Positions 19,116 to 30,272 of a stretch of 64,000 bases of DNA are shown here, in pieces. Source of the DNA: Shinisaurus crocodilurus (lineage: Eukaryota; Chordata; Lepidosauria; Squamata; Shinisauridae). The translations under genes were made by a program, and so were the position numbers. The notes beneath the pieces were generated by a model. It was given only the letters and a program-made list of their open reading frames with translations. It was not told where the DNA came from and searched no databases. The DNA lies in assembly GCA_021292165.1 (NCBI GenBank), contig CM037877.1:207866715-207930714 (forward strand), in the 5' to 3' direction. Position 1 is the stretch's first letter. Each line of letters begins with the position of its first letter.

Positions 19116-21619
19116 TCATTTGCTATGCCTGCCTAAAGCAATCCTGGGATATCCCTGCATGGGAGAGGGAAGTTGACAGATAGAGGCCAAGAGAACATTG
19201 TGGAGAACAGGTGAACATCATGGTGATCAAGTCAAAGCTGTTCAAGGATTGTCCTCCCTAGTTTCATTCTTTCTACTGTAGCTGTAATTCCTTTCCCCCA
19301 GGAACTCAAGCAGAAACTAGAGTGTCATCTCTGCTCTTTGAATTGAGTGTAGCAGATGGTTTGTATACAGACACCAGTAATGGAGGGAAGATGACTAACT
19401 GAAGCACAAATCATGCTATTATCTTGGATGCTGCTGCTGAGATTATCAATTGTACAGAGTCATTTAGGTCTCTCTCAAGCACACACGCGCATGTACACAC
19501 ACACACACCCCTATAGTGTTGCGGGATTACATTATTATTATTATTATTTTTAAAAACAGTGATTGATTCTATTAGTCAGTGTGGTGGTTGTACTTATCCA
19601 AAGTAGAGGCAATCGTTTTGTTCTATGGATATGGGATAAAATATGGGATAAGGAATACAATTGCAATAAGGAATATCTCCTATAAGAATAGACACTTAGC
19701 AAAGCCACTCAAACTCTGTGGGTTGCTTTCCCCTTCCTACTTCCCACCATGCAAGCCATTTGGCTGGTTTAAATTAGCAGTGCCCAGTAATGGAAATATG
19801 CAAAAATCCCACCTCTGCATTGGGGATGGGAAATTAGAAAAGGAAAGAGACAGAGGATTAAGCCAGGCCCTTTCTTTTTTTAAAGGGTTCATAGCCATCC
19901 CTCTGCTGCAGGGAGAGCCTGGCTTCCCTCATGCTTCACAGCTGAAATGACAGTTGTGCATAATAGTGAACTGAACACGTTGGGACCTACAACAAAATCT
20001 TGCAGCATGGAGTGCTCTTGCCATGCCCTTTTCCAGGATACTCCACTCTGTCCTCACCTCCGTGCTCCCCCCCACCCCCATTTTCCATGACCCTGACCCC
20101 AACAGTCAGTCAGCATCCCATGGCTACTAAGCATGCTCAGTCCTCATTGGACACCTGTGTGGGTGTTTTTCTTAGAACCCACACTCAGAGAATGAGTTTG
20201 CTATTAGTATATAGAATACTATGGCTCCACAGCCATCAGTGTCCCCCCACGCACCTGCCCACGTGCTTCCAGCGGGCCAGTCACCTGTTTTGTTTCATTT
20301 TAAATACGTGCTGCATGAAAGTTCTGCATTCTGGTGTTTGTTTGTTATCAATTTTTTTAAAGGAAACTTTTAAAAAGTGCACAACTGCTCCAGGAGATGG
20401 GTATGAGGTTCTTGGCGACATCATGGGAAGCCAGCCAATCAGCAGAACGCACAGCCCACGTCTGCTGCAAAGCTGCTGGGCCAGTCCCCCACCCCTGCAA
20501 AAGAACACAGAACTGCAAAAGAAGGATCTTCTAGGTGAGTAGAAAAACATGTTTTGTTTGGTTTTTAAAAAATATATACTATTGCTCCCCACCCCCCATA
20601 TAAACAAACGGGCCTATATTTATATTGTAACATGTGCTCAGACTTCTACCCATTATTCAAGGACAAGGTAAGTGAAATGAATGAAGCGTCAACTAATAAT
20701 TAGAAGTTGGACTGATGGAGGAGGAAGCCATGTTCAGACAACCTGTCCATATACAATCAATGGGTGGAGGAGCAGGATTATGCTACTGGCCCTAAGCCTA
20801 ACCTCAACATGTTACTTGGTTCATTTGTGATCCAGAGATGCGGAGCCTGTATTTTTGCAGGTTCCATGAGCAGAGCTTATGCAATGTTTGGAGTTCAGAG
20901 GGCTGCCCCCCCCCTCCAAATGTTGATTGTAGTCAGTATGTTCTCTGAACAGGGCTAAAGCATTGCTATGCCCTTGCACCCCAATATCCACATGGTGAGG
21001 ATTTCAGGGGGTTGCGTTTCCAAGGGTTTCATTTCCTTGGAATGAGGTAACATTTTTGTGATATATGGTTTATTTATTTACACACATATATAAATTGAGC
21101 ATATGTGGAGGCTCGCGTCCCATTCTGTGGTTACATGAGGCTCGTGGGGGAAGTCAGTAACTTCTGATGGCAGTGAGACCAAAGCAGGTACACTCCTGTC
21201 CAGTAAGAAGAGTTAGGTCACAGTAGGCAATGTCAGCTTAGATAGATATAGTCCGGTCCAAGTAGACAGGTCAAGGCATGACAGGCAATGTCAAAGCAGA
21301 AGAAATGAAGACCTTGGATGTGTCCGGACTGGTAGAAAATATATTTCCCACACTTTCTCCCCTTCCCAGAATTTTCTTACAGTAACCTAACTCTTCCCAT
21401 TCCTCATTTTCAGGATAACCCCCTTCCCCCCCCCCAAGATGAAATGATATTCCTACTTCACAGAGTAATGTGAACACATCAATCCTGGGGGGGCGGGGGG
21501 AATCAATGGGCAGATTAACAGGTCTCGAGGCCCTAATCACAAAGAGCACAGCAGAACACTGCATACATACTAAATGAGTGGGAAATATGCTTAGTACACT
21601 GTAAGACACCTAGAATAAA
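19116..21619. other. Unassigned non-coding DNA
   Basis: Holds (CA)n near 19495 and (ATT)n near 19531, plus scattered open frames. The longest, 180 codons at 20000-20542, is proline- and serine-rich without a domain and overlaps a 108-codon reverse frame, so I do not call it a gene. Confidence 0.4.
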
Positions 21620-21858
21620 CTGAGAACTATTATTGATTACATTTTTATCCTACCCCTTCCTCCAGTGAGCTCAGAATGGAATGCGGGTTTCTTCTCTCCT
21701 TGCTTCTCAACAACCCTGTGAAGTAGGTTAGTCTGGGCGTTAGTGACCAGTCCAACATCACCAAGTGAGTTTCATGGCTGAGTGCGGATTTCAACCCGAT
21801 TCTTCACAGTGCTGATCCAATATTCTAACCACTACACCACACTGGCTCTCAATGTGTA
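21620..21858 (-). mobile_element. Old tRNA-SINE (family A relative)
   Basis: The reverse complement reads 'GAGAGCCAGTGTGGTGTAGT', 'GGTTAGAATATTGGATCAGC', 'CATGAAACTCACTTGGTGAT' and 'GTCACTAACGCCCAGACTAA'. The head has box A (TAGTGGTTAGAA) and a weak box B. The tail differs from the younger family A copies. Confidence 0.75.
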
Positions 21859-21874
21859 TCTGATATTCATATGG

Positions 21875-21965
21875 CTGCAGTCCTATGCCTACTTCCCAAG
21901 GAGGAAGCCCCATTGAACTCAATGGGACTTATTTCTGAGTAGACACTGTAACTCTGTATTCAGGG
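21875..21965. mobile_element. 'CAATCCTAT' MITE relative
   Basis: 'GGCTGCAGTCCTATGCCTAC', 'CCCATTGAACTCAATGGGAC', 'TTATTTCTGAGTAGACACTG' is the body of the 15812 family. The right terminus is degraded. Confidence 0.55.
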
Positions 21966-22111
21966 TGCAGGTTGCAAGGGAGCAAAAGTCCATCTAGTTC
22001 AGCCTCCTGCTGCAAACAAGGACCACCTATCTGTAATCGCCCCCAGTCAACACACGCACTAATCACAGTGTGTCACAATCTGTGGGCATGCACATACCAG
22101 TGCCTCTAGAA

Positions 22112-22221
22112 CAGTGTTCTCCAACCTTGGGTCCCCAGATTTTTTTGGCCTACATGCTGGCTGGGGCATGCTGGGAGTTGTAGGCCAAAAACATCTGGGG
22201 ACCCAAGGTTGGAGAACACTG
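22112..22221. mobile_element. Palindromic hAT MITE, 110 bp, perfect target duplication
   Basis: Begins CAGTGTTCTCCAACCTTGGG and ends CCCAAGGTTGGAGAACACTG; the outer arms are exact inverted repeats. The target duplication CTCTAGAA is perfect (22104-22111 and 22222-22229). The interior of the left arm is altered ('TTTTTTTGGCCTACATGCTG') whereas the right arm keeps the form seen in the fully symmetrical copy at 36338. Confidence 0.93.
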
Positions 22222-22229
22222 CTCTAGAA

Positions 22230-22669
22230 CAAGTAACTTTGGATTATTAAAAACAAGGGAGCCAAACCACACGCTAAAAGAGGAAAGACCATATATATAT
22301 ATATATATAGTCACTGACTTCTTTCCAAGTCCTAACTACACTGATCAGTGAATTACTGAGTATGAGGGGGGAAATTCCACCAAACCTCCCCAAGGAAATT
22401 TTCTTGGATGCAATTCCACATCACCCAACTCCCGTCTCTAGTTCTGCAGACCCTGATGTCCAAGAAAGAAGGGGGCGTGTGTGTGGGGGGGGGAGGATGC
22501 AGAATCCTATGCTGCTAGGGGAGATTATACATCTACATGTTTAGAAAATAAACAAAAAACGTTTGACTCTCACCTGAAACGTGTTTCCTTTGTTACATTG
22601 TAGATAAGGATAAATATTTACTAGTCCAATTAAAGGAGGGGAAACCCTAACAAAACACATCTCTTGGAT
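22230..22669. other. Unassigned non-coding DNA
   Basis: (AT)n at 22291-22308 and a G-run near 22484. Otherwise nothing recognised. Confidence 0.45.
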
Positions 22670-23025
22670 CAAGAGGTGTTCAACCTCTTTCAGCCTGAGG
22701 ACTGATATTCATTTCAGAAGAAGGGGGGGGGGATGCATTCAGCAGTGGGTGGGGCTGAAGGCAAAAGGGGGCAGGGCCAAAGGCAAAAGGGGTGGGGCCA
22801 AAAATACCAGCATATTTTCGCTTTAAGCTCTCACTGCCAGTGACTTAGCCTTAGGAGAAGCATTTCTACCTTTTAGAATGGGGGGGGGGGGACTGCACAA
22901 AAGCTGAGAAACCACCGGATGATCAGTAGTCATGGGGGAAGGAGGGGCCAGGGGAAAGGGCTGACTATCTGGGGAACCTTGTGGGGCAAGATTTGGGCCC
23001 CAGGCCTGCGGTTCTGCGCCTCTGT
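22670..23025 (+). mobile_element. hAT-C MITE, copy 1
   Basis: 356 bp beginning CAAGAGGTGTTCAACCTC and ending GGTTCTGCGCCTCTG, with flanks TCTTGGAT and TCTTAGAT (7 of 8). The body has 'GGGGCCAAAAATACCAGCAT', 'TAAGCTCTCACTGCCAGTGA' and 'GAAACCACCGGATGATC', shared with 28568, 33790, 37009 and 59604. Non-coding. Confidence 0.85.
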
Positions 23026-23184
23026 CTTAGATGCCGTTAAATAAAATGTAGAGCTCTGGAAAAGGTTTGGGTTGCTACTCAGGACCCTGTTTGAGTAGAG
23101 GGAATTCCTGCTGGCGCCACAGTTCCCACCAGGGAATGGACCAGGGGAGTGCAACCCTGTTGGTTCTCCTGGACCTCTCAGCAA

Positions 23185-23300
23185 CTTAGGGTGGATGGCG
23201 GCAAACAAGCTGAAACTTAACCCAGATGAGACAGAAGCGCTGTGGGTTGGGAAACCTGCTGATCTGGAAGCGGATGTCCTTCTCGCTCTTTGTTTCAGAG
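23185..23300 (+). pseudogene. L2 reverse transcriptase fragment
   Basis: The + strand encodes 'NKLKLNPDETEALWVG', the L2 motif after the catalytic block (compare 'NKLKLNPDKTEVL' at 57640-57690). Only about 30 residues are recognisable; the surrounding 93-codon frame is otherwise unrelated. Confidence 0.7.
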
Positions 23301-23775
23301 CAAGAAGCCCAGACCACCTTTGGGCTTCACATGAAGCAACGGAAGAGGAAGCAGTGGAGGTGCCAAGATCATTCCCCACCCCATCCCACCCTCTGCTATG
23401 GTCCTGGGCTACCTGGAGCTTGTGCATGGCTGACCCCCCTATTATAAGTTGCAGGCAGGCACCATTGTTAGCATGAAAGTGGTGCCCTGCCCTCCTTGTA
23501 CTGCCAGCCAGAGAAAAAGTGCGGGGGGAGCTTGACCCAGGTTGTGGGGACTCTGTGGAATTTCACCCACATACCCGCTTGGGGAGTTGGTGTCAGTAGC
23601 AGCCACCCACTGAAGAGGCAGCAGTAGGCGTAGGCATCTCTGAGTTAGTGCCAGCTGTCAAGCCATTCCTGGAAGCCCTGAGTGCTGCTGCTGCTGCTGC
23701 TGCCTCTACCACCACAGGCACAGTCACAAAATGCAGTGAAAACCCATGAGCAGGCTCTGATAAGTTCCTTCTACA

Positions 23776-23944
23776 CAGGACCGGTGCAAGGCAGTTTGGT
23801 GCCCTAGGCAAGATCAGATATTTAGTGCCCCCCCCCCTTCCCACTTGAGAGCGCTGTGTTTTTTTTCAAGGCGTTTCTGGCGCCCCCTTTAGCCCTGCAC
23901 CCTAGGCAGCTGCTTAGTTGGCCTAATGGTAGCACCAGGCCCTG
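23776..23944 (-). mobile_element. hAT-A MITE, short form, copy 2
   Basis: Begins CAGGACCGGTGCAAGGCAGT and ends GGTAGCACCAGGCCCTG. The target duplication CTTCTACA is perfect (23768-23775, 23945-23952). The interior reads, on the other strand, 'GCGCCAGAAACGCC' and a poly-A/T patch, as at 429 and 50206. Confidence 0.93.
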
Positions 23945-24289
23945 CTTCTACAGCCCTACCCAAAGCACTGTGACTGGAAATGGGGGGAAAAGAGCCCTGG
24001 TCAAGCTATTCCCTGATTGGAAGCTACAGCTCTCCATCACAAAACCACATCCCGCCCCGCACCCTCTTCCCACCCCGGTGTTTTCCTTATATGGAGAGCT
24101 GCAGTTTTTTGCAGAGATACTGTCTGTGTCCCTCAGAGTCCCTGAATCACTCCCAATGCTTTGGAAATAGCCAGCTTCCATTCAGACAGATTTAGAGGAT
24201 ATCCACTTTGCTTTCAACGAATCCCAAATCTCTCTGAATCAGCCCATTTCAGTTTGGGATTTGTCTGAAGTTAAGGTACACCCCTAGTT

Positions 24290-24365
24290 TTAATATGCTA
24301 TGAGCTACCTTGGAAGGGCTAACTCTGCAAGGCAGCCGCGAAATAATTAAATAAATAAATAACAG
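24290..24365 (+). mobile_element. Short LINE tail fragment
   Basis: 'TATGAGCTACCTTGGAAGGG' and 'GAAATAATTAAATAAATAAA' form a typical 3' terminus. The limits are rough. Confidence 0.4.
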
Positions 24366-26109
24366 CCACCATGCCATCAACACCAGGGTGCTTCTATCAA
24401 AACACCTTTTTTGCAAAACTCTTAAAGGTATAACAAGGGCCATCCTCTATGGCAGTTGGGTTGCCAGTCAGGGAGGGCAGCTTTCATGTGCTGCTTCAGA
24501 GCTATCAGCACATAGCCACAGCTTGTAGTCTCTGCCCCTCCATCACCTTTCTTTCTGGTCCACGCCTTCCCTAATAACTGGATACAGAAATCTTGCCAAA
24601 CACAATCAGTTATGCACAATGAGTACTAAATGTATGCCAAATGACTTTGCTTTAATTATTATTAAGTTATAGTTATTAACTGTATGCGTGTGTGTGTGTG
24701 TGTGTGCGCGCGCGCGCATAGATATGTGTTTATGAGCACAATAGTTTGTTCAGGCACTGTTGTGGTCGTCTCAGTTAATGGCAGACCAAAAGGCAAAATG
24801 AGTACTACAAGTCCCTTCTGAAATGCAGATCATGTTATTAGGACTGCCCAGATTTCTCTCTTCCCCGAAAATGAGCACGGGCCTTATCTTTCTGGGCTTT
24901 GGCTGCCTAGAGTACAAAGTTGGTAGCTGTTCTTTATGACAGCTCTTCTGTCTGTTTAAGTCCATCTATGTGCAAATGGGGTGGGGGCACTATTACCAAA
25001 GGGAGAAACCCTCCCCTACACGTTCCATGAACAGACAAGCAAGTCACAAGTGTCATTGACAGCATTTGGGTCTCTCAATATTTGCTGTGCCTGCATGCAA
25101 CTGTTGTCTCCTCCTAGTCGTCGTCGTCGTCCTCCTCCTCCTCTATTAAGAGCTAAGCCCTCCATTACAATATTACGTGATACAAGCCCTCCTCGCTCAT
25201 CCTCCTCCAAGCTGCAGCTGTGCTCACAAGCAAATATTAGGTGGGCTGCAGCAACCGGCAGCCTGTAACATGCCTCCCTCAGCAGGTGTGGCTGCAGCAA
25301 CCCGTTTGCTCAAGAGGGTGGCTTTGCACACACCCCCTTCCTTCTTCAAGAGGACAACCAACAATGAAAACATTACCAGGCTGGAGCAGTGCAGGGACGA
25401 GAGGGAAGGGGGGAAAGCTTGATTTGGAGTTCTTGTTCTATTTGCTTTTGCTTTAATAGTGGTGCTGTGTGTTTACACTATAATAGCAGGGGTTAGCAGC
25501 TGCTATTTGCTCTCTATGTTGGCTTTAAGGCATACTGTGGTGCACAGTGTAAATAGCTGTGTTGTTATTCTCCTAGAGTGTGATATAATAAACACTCTTG
25601 GATTTGCCAATACAGAAACACAGTCATCTCCAAATCTGCTTCTTTCTTTTATTTCAGAGGACACAATGGATGGTTTGTCATTTTGTCACCTGAAAGAAGA
25701 GTTAACTGGGTCAGGAGGTTGAGTCCAGAATGACATTCGCTAGCAGCTCGGAAGAAGACTTCTCTCCCTGTCCAAAATACTGTTCAAATTGATCAAAATC
25801 CTCTCTTGTGTCTCCCACCCAGCAGATGAGGCGCAACAGTGTTTACAACAATGGACCTTTCTTCTGGGAAATGTCAGTGAGTAGCTCTACTAGAGTCATT
25901 CAGTACTTGCAAGCAGCCAGACAGGACCACCACCACTGCTGTAGGTGTGGAGCAGGCACAGTGTATAAAAAGATTTATCTTTAATTGCCTCCTTTTTAGA
26001 GCCAGGCTGGTAAATGACAAGAATGCCTGGTACTCTAGAATTTCGTTTTCGCTCCCAAAACATGCAAGCCTGCCCCATTGATTCAAAGCTCCAAGCATGA
26101 GCACGTGTC
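24366..26109. other. Unassigned non-coding DNA
   Basis: Includes (TG)n(CG)n at 24685-24718 and a (CGT)n/(CCT)n patch at 25118-25143. No exon recognised; the 114-codon or shorter frames lack domains. Confidence 0.4.
24685..24718 (+). repeat. (TG)n(CG)n alternating purine-pyrimidine tract
   Basis: About 11 TG units followed by six CG units. A pure CG run is unusual in methylated vertebrate DNA. Alternating purine-pyrimidine sequence of this type can adopt Z-DNA. Confidence 0.9.
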
Positions 26110-26415
26110 CACTGAAACTATTCACAAATTGTCGAACACGTGCTTGCGTTCATCTTGTTCTCGATTCCCAGTTTGATTTGTGCAAATTTCCTCAGTGGAC
26201 TGAATCAGCCCCACTTTAGCGTATGGAAATTAGTGCAAATTTGGGGAGATTTGTGCAAATCTCCCGCGCGATCACTGCTCAGTTTGCATAAGTTTCTCAT
26301 TTGAGCAAAGCGAGCAACAATAGCAAAGGCAAATCGGAATAGGGCACGAGACGAGCTGCAAGATGATGTACGGAGAATCCTAGCAATCTCGAACATTGCT
26401 TGTTTGCGGATCCCT
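26110..26415. mobile_element. MITE with 'ACAATTTGTCGAACA' / 'TCGAACATTGCTTGTTT' ends
   Basis: Left 'AATTGTCGAACACGTGCTTG' and right 'CTCGAACATTGCTTGTTTGC' are imperfect inverted relatives. The interior is rich in 'TTTGTGCAAAT' and 'AATTTGCACTAATTT' repeats. Superfamily unresolved. Confidence 0.45.
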
Positions 26416-26462
26416 ACTCTGATCTGCAGGAGATGACCTGCTCGTGGTCCCCGCCCCCCCCC

Positions 26463-26805
26463 TATAAATGAGGTGAGAAGGGCGGGGACTCAAGAGAGGG
26501 CATTCTCAGTGGTGCGGTGGGAGCGTTTGTGGAAATTCTCCAGAGGAGAGGAGCAATTAGCCCGCACTGTGACTATTTTTAAACTTGTTAAAGACCTTTT
26601 TATTTACACAAGAATTTGGCTCCTGATTTGTTGGTTTTGGTGTTTTTAGGTCAGATTATTATTGTTATATTTTAAGTGTTTTAGGGTGAAAGAATGATTT
26701 TATGTTTGTTTATTGGTAGGTGTTTTTTTTTTAAAGATTTTAAACCGCTCTGTGCTCCTTTTGGAGGAAGGTGGGGTATAAGAATTTTAAATAAATAGAT
26801 TCCTG
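26463..26805 (+). mobile_element. L2-like LINE 3' end
   Basis: 'GGCATTCTCAGTGGTGCGGT' and 'TGGAAATTCTCCAGAGGAGA' recall the LINE 'FSVAAPVLWNSLP' region at nucleotide level. They are followed by a T-rich UTR ending 'AACCGCTCTGTGCTCCTTTT', 'GGTGGGGTATAAGAATTTTA' and AAATAAATAG. Strongly truncated. Confidence 0.6.
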
Positions 26806-27299
26806 TCTACTTGGCTGGGTAGCCTTGACCATTTTTACTATCTCTCAGCTAACATGTCTCGGGGGGGGGGGGGGAGAGCACCACTTCTGAATTCTTTGTA
26901 GGAAAGACAGGATTGAGCCCCAACCAAATTCCTCACAGCTGATTTAGTAGGGAGGGGAAGCTACCAGAAACAGAGAGGCAACATCTGCCATGTCTCCCTT
27001 CTCATTCCAGGTGACAGGACTTGGCCAGGATCTTATGCACTGGCTAGCTGCCAGAATCATTCTCCCTGGTCCATTGTTGCTATTAGAAGTGTATGTCTGA
27101 GCTGTTGTAGAGCGTATACAAGGTGTTACAGTGGGGATGATAATGGTTGCATTTATGGAACACCACACATGCTTCTGCTGTGTGCTGTGAATTCAAATGC
27201 ATGTGTAGTGCACCACCACATGGGGGTCTCTGCCTTAATAAAGTGGCTTGTGCCACGTTTTGTAGGGTGCATTTAGCAAGACATGTATGCAGGTGTGCT
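26806..27299. other. Unassigned non-coding DNA
   Basis: A G-run is at 26861-26873. The 115- and 114-codon frames on opposite strands at 27083-27494 overlap a MITE and are not genes. Confidence 0.4.
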
Positions 27300-27309
27300 G
27301 GGCTGCCAG

Positions 27310-27420
27310 CATGCAGAGCTCCAAACAGATTTCCATCATCCCTGACCATGATGGTTGTGGTTGATGGAAGTTGTAGTCCAGCAACATCTGGAAGACACCA
27401 GTTCCTCACCCCTGGTGCAG
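27310..27420. mobile_element. Fold-back MITE, 'CCAGATGT' palindromic group
   Basis: 'TCCATCATCCCTGACCATGA' pairs with 'GATGGAAGTTGTAGTCCAGC' and 'ACATCTGG'. The centre is 'ACCATGATGGTTGTGGT'. Confidence 0.55.
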
Positions 27421-28075
27421 TGGACATATATGGTGTTGGACCTACATTAGGAGATCTGTGTTCATGTCACTATTTGTTAACCTACCTGACATAGTTCTAA
27501 TGAAGATAAAATGCAAGGGTCCCATGGACACTACCCAGAGCTCTTTGGAAGAAGGACAGGATACAAATTAGATAGACAGACTGATGATAGGCATTGAGAC
27601 TGGGGTTCCAGAAATTTTAAACTGGTCCTTTTATCTGTGAGCCTGATTAAGATGGCACGTGAATATAGGGGGTGGGGGAGGATATATATGTTTCCTCATC
27701 CTTTTGCTCTGCCCCCAGGTTAGTATTCTTGAGGTTCTGAGTTGCCCTCTAACAAACCATTTTAACTAAGGAGTGGGTTTAACTAAGGAGAGGGTGTAGG
27801 CCTTCCATCCAGATGTGTTGGACTGCACCTCCCATCATCCCCCAGCCAGCATGGCCAAGGCTGGTGTAAACAAGCGCACTTAAAATGGAGCACGTCCCAC
27901 TTACCATACCTTTAGCCAGCCTCCAGTCCCACCAGGGCAATTAAAGAATTGCAAAAGGTCGTATTTCCCCCCACTCTTTCAAAATGCACTCAAAAGAGAC
28001 GGTGGTGGTATTAATCAGCATTACAGATCTAGAAAATACTTCAAGTTAATCAATTCAGAATGAAAGATAAGACAT

Positions 28076-28265
28076 AGAGCCTGCCTTATACTGGGTCAAA
28101 CCACTGGTCCATCTAGCTCATCATCATCTACCTATCAACTGGCAGTGGCTCTCCAGGGTTATACACAGGACTTTCCCAGCTTTTCTTAGTAATGCTGGGG
28201 ACCAAACCGGTGACCTTCTGCATGCAAAGCATGTGCGCTACCTACCAGAGCTATGGCCCCTCCCT
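28076..28265 (-). mobile_element. tRNA-SINE family B, copy
   Basis: Reverse-strand SINE: 'AGAGCCTGCCTTATACTGGG', 'GGTCCATCTAGCTCATC', 'CAGTGGCTCTCCAGGG', 'GACCAAACCGGTGACCTTCT' and 'GCATGCAAAGCATGTGC' end at 'GAGCTATGGCCCCTCC', the start of the tRNA-like head. Confidence 0.82.
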
Positions 28266-28357
28266 TCATACAATCATGAAAAGGTTCCATTCAAAGGGGA
28301 AAGAAATCTACCCCTTTGCCATCCTTCAACCTCAATGATTGTATGGAAGATCCACGC

Positions 28358-28560
28358 TCAAAGAGTTAAGAACATCAGAAGGTTAAGAACATCATAAGAG
28401 CCCTCCTGAATCAGACCAAAGGTCCATCTAGTCCAGCATCCTACCTTCCACAGTGGCCAATTGGATGCCTCCTGGAAACCCATGAGCAGGGCTTGAAGAT
28501 CAAAGCCCTCTCCTCCTGTTTGGTGGCATCCGGCCGTGGTAAGGGATTTTGTGAGCACAC
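28358..28560 (-). mobile_element. Sauropsid 'AAGAACATAAGAAGAGCC' repeat
   Basis: 'GAACATCATAAGAGCCCTCC', 'GAATCAGACCAAAGGTCCAT', 'CTAGTCCAGCATCCTACCTT', 'CACAGTGGCCAATTGGATGC' is a common reptile interspersed repeat. I infer a SINE or LINE 3' part but cannot assign the family. It ends against the hAT-C target site. Confidence 0.6.
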
Positions 28561-28567
28561 CTTAGAA

Positions 28568-28924
28568 CATGGGTGTTGAACCTCTTTCAGCCCAAGGGCC
28601 AAATTCAATTTTGGGCAAGCTCTTCAGGGCTGCATTCCAGTGGTTGGTGGGGCCAAAGGCAAAAGGGGCGGGGCCAAAAATACAAAAAACACCAGTATGT
28701 TTTAGCTTAAAAATCTCCCACTGCCAATCTCCCATGTGGGAGGCATTTCACCATTTTTGAATGGGGAAAATACCACAGAAAAGCCAGGAAACCACCAAAT
28801 GATCCATGGTCAGGAGAAAGAGGGCCTGTGGAAGGGGCGTGGCCAACTAGGGAACCCCAGAGGGCCAGTTTGGTCCCCCAGATGAGCCAGATTTGGCTCG
28901 CAGGCCTGAGGTTCAACACCCCTG
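28568..28924 (+). mobile_element. hAT-C MITE, copy 2
   Basis: 357 bp beginning CATGGGTGTTGAACCTCTTT and ending GAGGTTCAACACCCCTG, a clear inverted pair. Flanks CCTTAGAA and CCTAAGAA match at 7 of 8. It carries 'GGGGCGGGGCCAAAAATACA' and 'GAAACCACCAAATGATCCAT'. This is the best preserved hAT-C copy in the window. Confidence 0.9.
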
Positions 28925-28932
28925 CCTAAGAA

Positions 28933-29766
28933 CATAGAGTGGTAACTGTAATCTCCGAGAAGAGAATTGTGAGGAGGCAGCATGTATTATCATCAGTTAA
29001 TGAACCTGGAGTAAAAGAGGTGGGCTGTGTGAATGCCTCCACCACCTTGGCATCTGACTACTTAGGCCTTGTGTTATTAACCTGCTGGGTAATTTTAGGA
29101 AGCTCTTTTCCCTAATTCATTTTTTTGCAACTATGAAGGGACAAAATACTTAAGTACGACTGGAATTAAGCCCACCCACGCATGCACAAATATATTCCCC
29201 TCCCAAATTGCTTATTATTTGTGTGACCTGACCCTGCTGCTTTTGTAGCAGTGAAGCGCCCCCCTCCCCAGACATTTTCTAAAGACACTTGAGGCTTGAA
29301 AGCTCTCTCATAAATCACCTATGGGCTAAAGAATAGCTAATAACAAAGCAGTAATTTCCAAGAGAAAAATGAGTCTGTTCTGCCTATTACAGATCTAGCC
29401 AGTAGCATTCTCCTTGTTTTCAGAGTGGGTGTTATTCTTGGCAGTTCCCTGTTGCGGAGAGCTGCAGATGAAATTAATAATGAATAAATCGTACTTGTGG
29501 AAGAGATTTAGAAGAGTTAAGAACAAGCTACCGCTACCTCAGTCATCACAGGCCCTGCCTACACTCAGTAAGAGTATTAATTAATTTATCTATGTTAAGA
29601 GTCTACTCTGTCTGATAAAATCATCAGATCTCAACTCAGGGAGGATGGGGAGGCAAGGTCTGTTCCATGCTTTTAGTGACTTTCACACCAATGGAGCGGT
29701 TGCAAAAGCTTGATTGCAGTGAGGGAGGGGGGATCTGTGAGTGAGTGAGTGTATGTATGTGTATGA
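28933..29766. other. Unassigned non-coding DNA
   Basis: No exon or repeat recognised; a short (GTGA)n(TGTA)n patch is at 29736-29762. Confidence 0.45.
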
Positions 29767-29767
29767 C

Positions 29768-30098
29768 TGGGTTCAGACAACACAATAACCCACAGTCAAG
29801 GGTTGAATAAAGGTTGAGTGTGGGTTGTTGTTGAACCATGGGTTGCTGTTGAAACGTGGGTTATCATGTTGTCTGAACCCAGCTGTGCTAACAAGCTGTG
29901 GCTTGTTAACCATAAACAACCCATGAAGATAACCCATGGTTTTTTGTTTGGTTGTGAACTGTGGGTTGTTCACCATGGTTTGTCATCTCGTCTGAGGTCA
30001 GACAACACGATAGCCCATGTTTCGACAACAACCCACAGTTCAACGACAACCCACACTCAACCCTTGACTGTGGGTTATCGTGTTGTCTGAACCCATTC
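29768..30098. mobile_element. Inverted-duplicated MITE, 'GGGTTCAGACAACAC' ends
   Basis: The left arm (about 29768-29881) and right arm (about 29998-30098) are near-identical reverse complements. Both contain 'GTCAAGGGTTGA', 'GTGTGGGTTGT' and 'GACAACACGATA'-like blocks, separated by a ~115-bp middle rich in 'AACCCATGG' and 'GGGTTGTT'. Each arm is itself bounded by the terminal motif, so this looks like two elements head to head or a fold-back derivative. No target duplication was resolved. Confidence 0.8.
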
Positions 30099-30119
30099 TG
30101 TGTGTGTGAGTGAACAGAA

Positions 30120-30272
30120 TCTGGGCAATCACACTGGGGCTGCATGCCAGCAGTGGGGTGGCCCTACTTGCTGTGGGATGCGGCCCCACCCACCGCTGGC
30201 ATGTGGCTCCAGACATACTTGCCCAGAACCAATTTGGCCCTCGGGCTGAAAAAGGTTCCCCACCCCTGCTTT
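30120..30272 (-). mobile_element. hAT-C-related remnant
   Basis: Ends 'CCCTCGGGCTGAAAAAGGTT', 'CCCCACCCCTG', the hAT-C terminus in reverse orientation. The left part 'GGGGTGGCCCTAC...GGCCCCACCCACCGC' is diverged. Confidence 0.6.

Noticed and set aside
20000..20542. 180-codon forward frame as a possible gene
   Set aside because: Proline/serine-rich chance frame with an overlapping reverse frame; no motif or exon boundary seen.
23226..23476. Gene encoded by the 93-codon frame around 23195-23476
   Set aside because: Only the first ~30 residues match an L2 reverse transcriptase motif; the rest is random sequence.
29768..30098. CRISPR-like array because of repeated 'AACCCA' motifs
   Set aside because: Repeats are inverted, irregularly spaced and part of MITE arms; vertebrate genome context.
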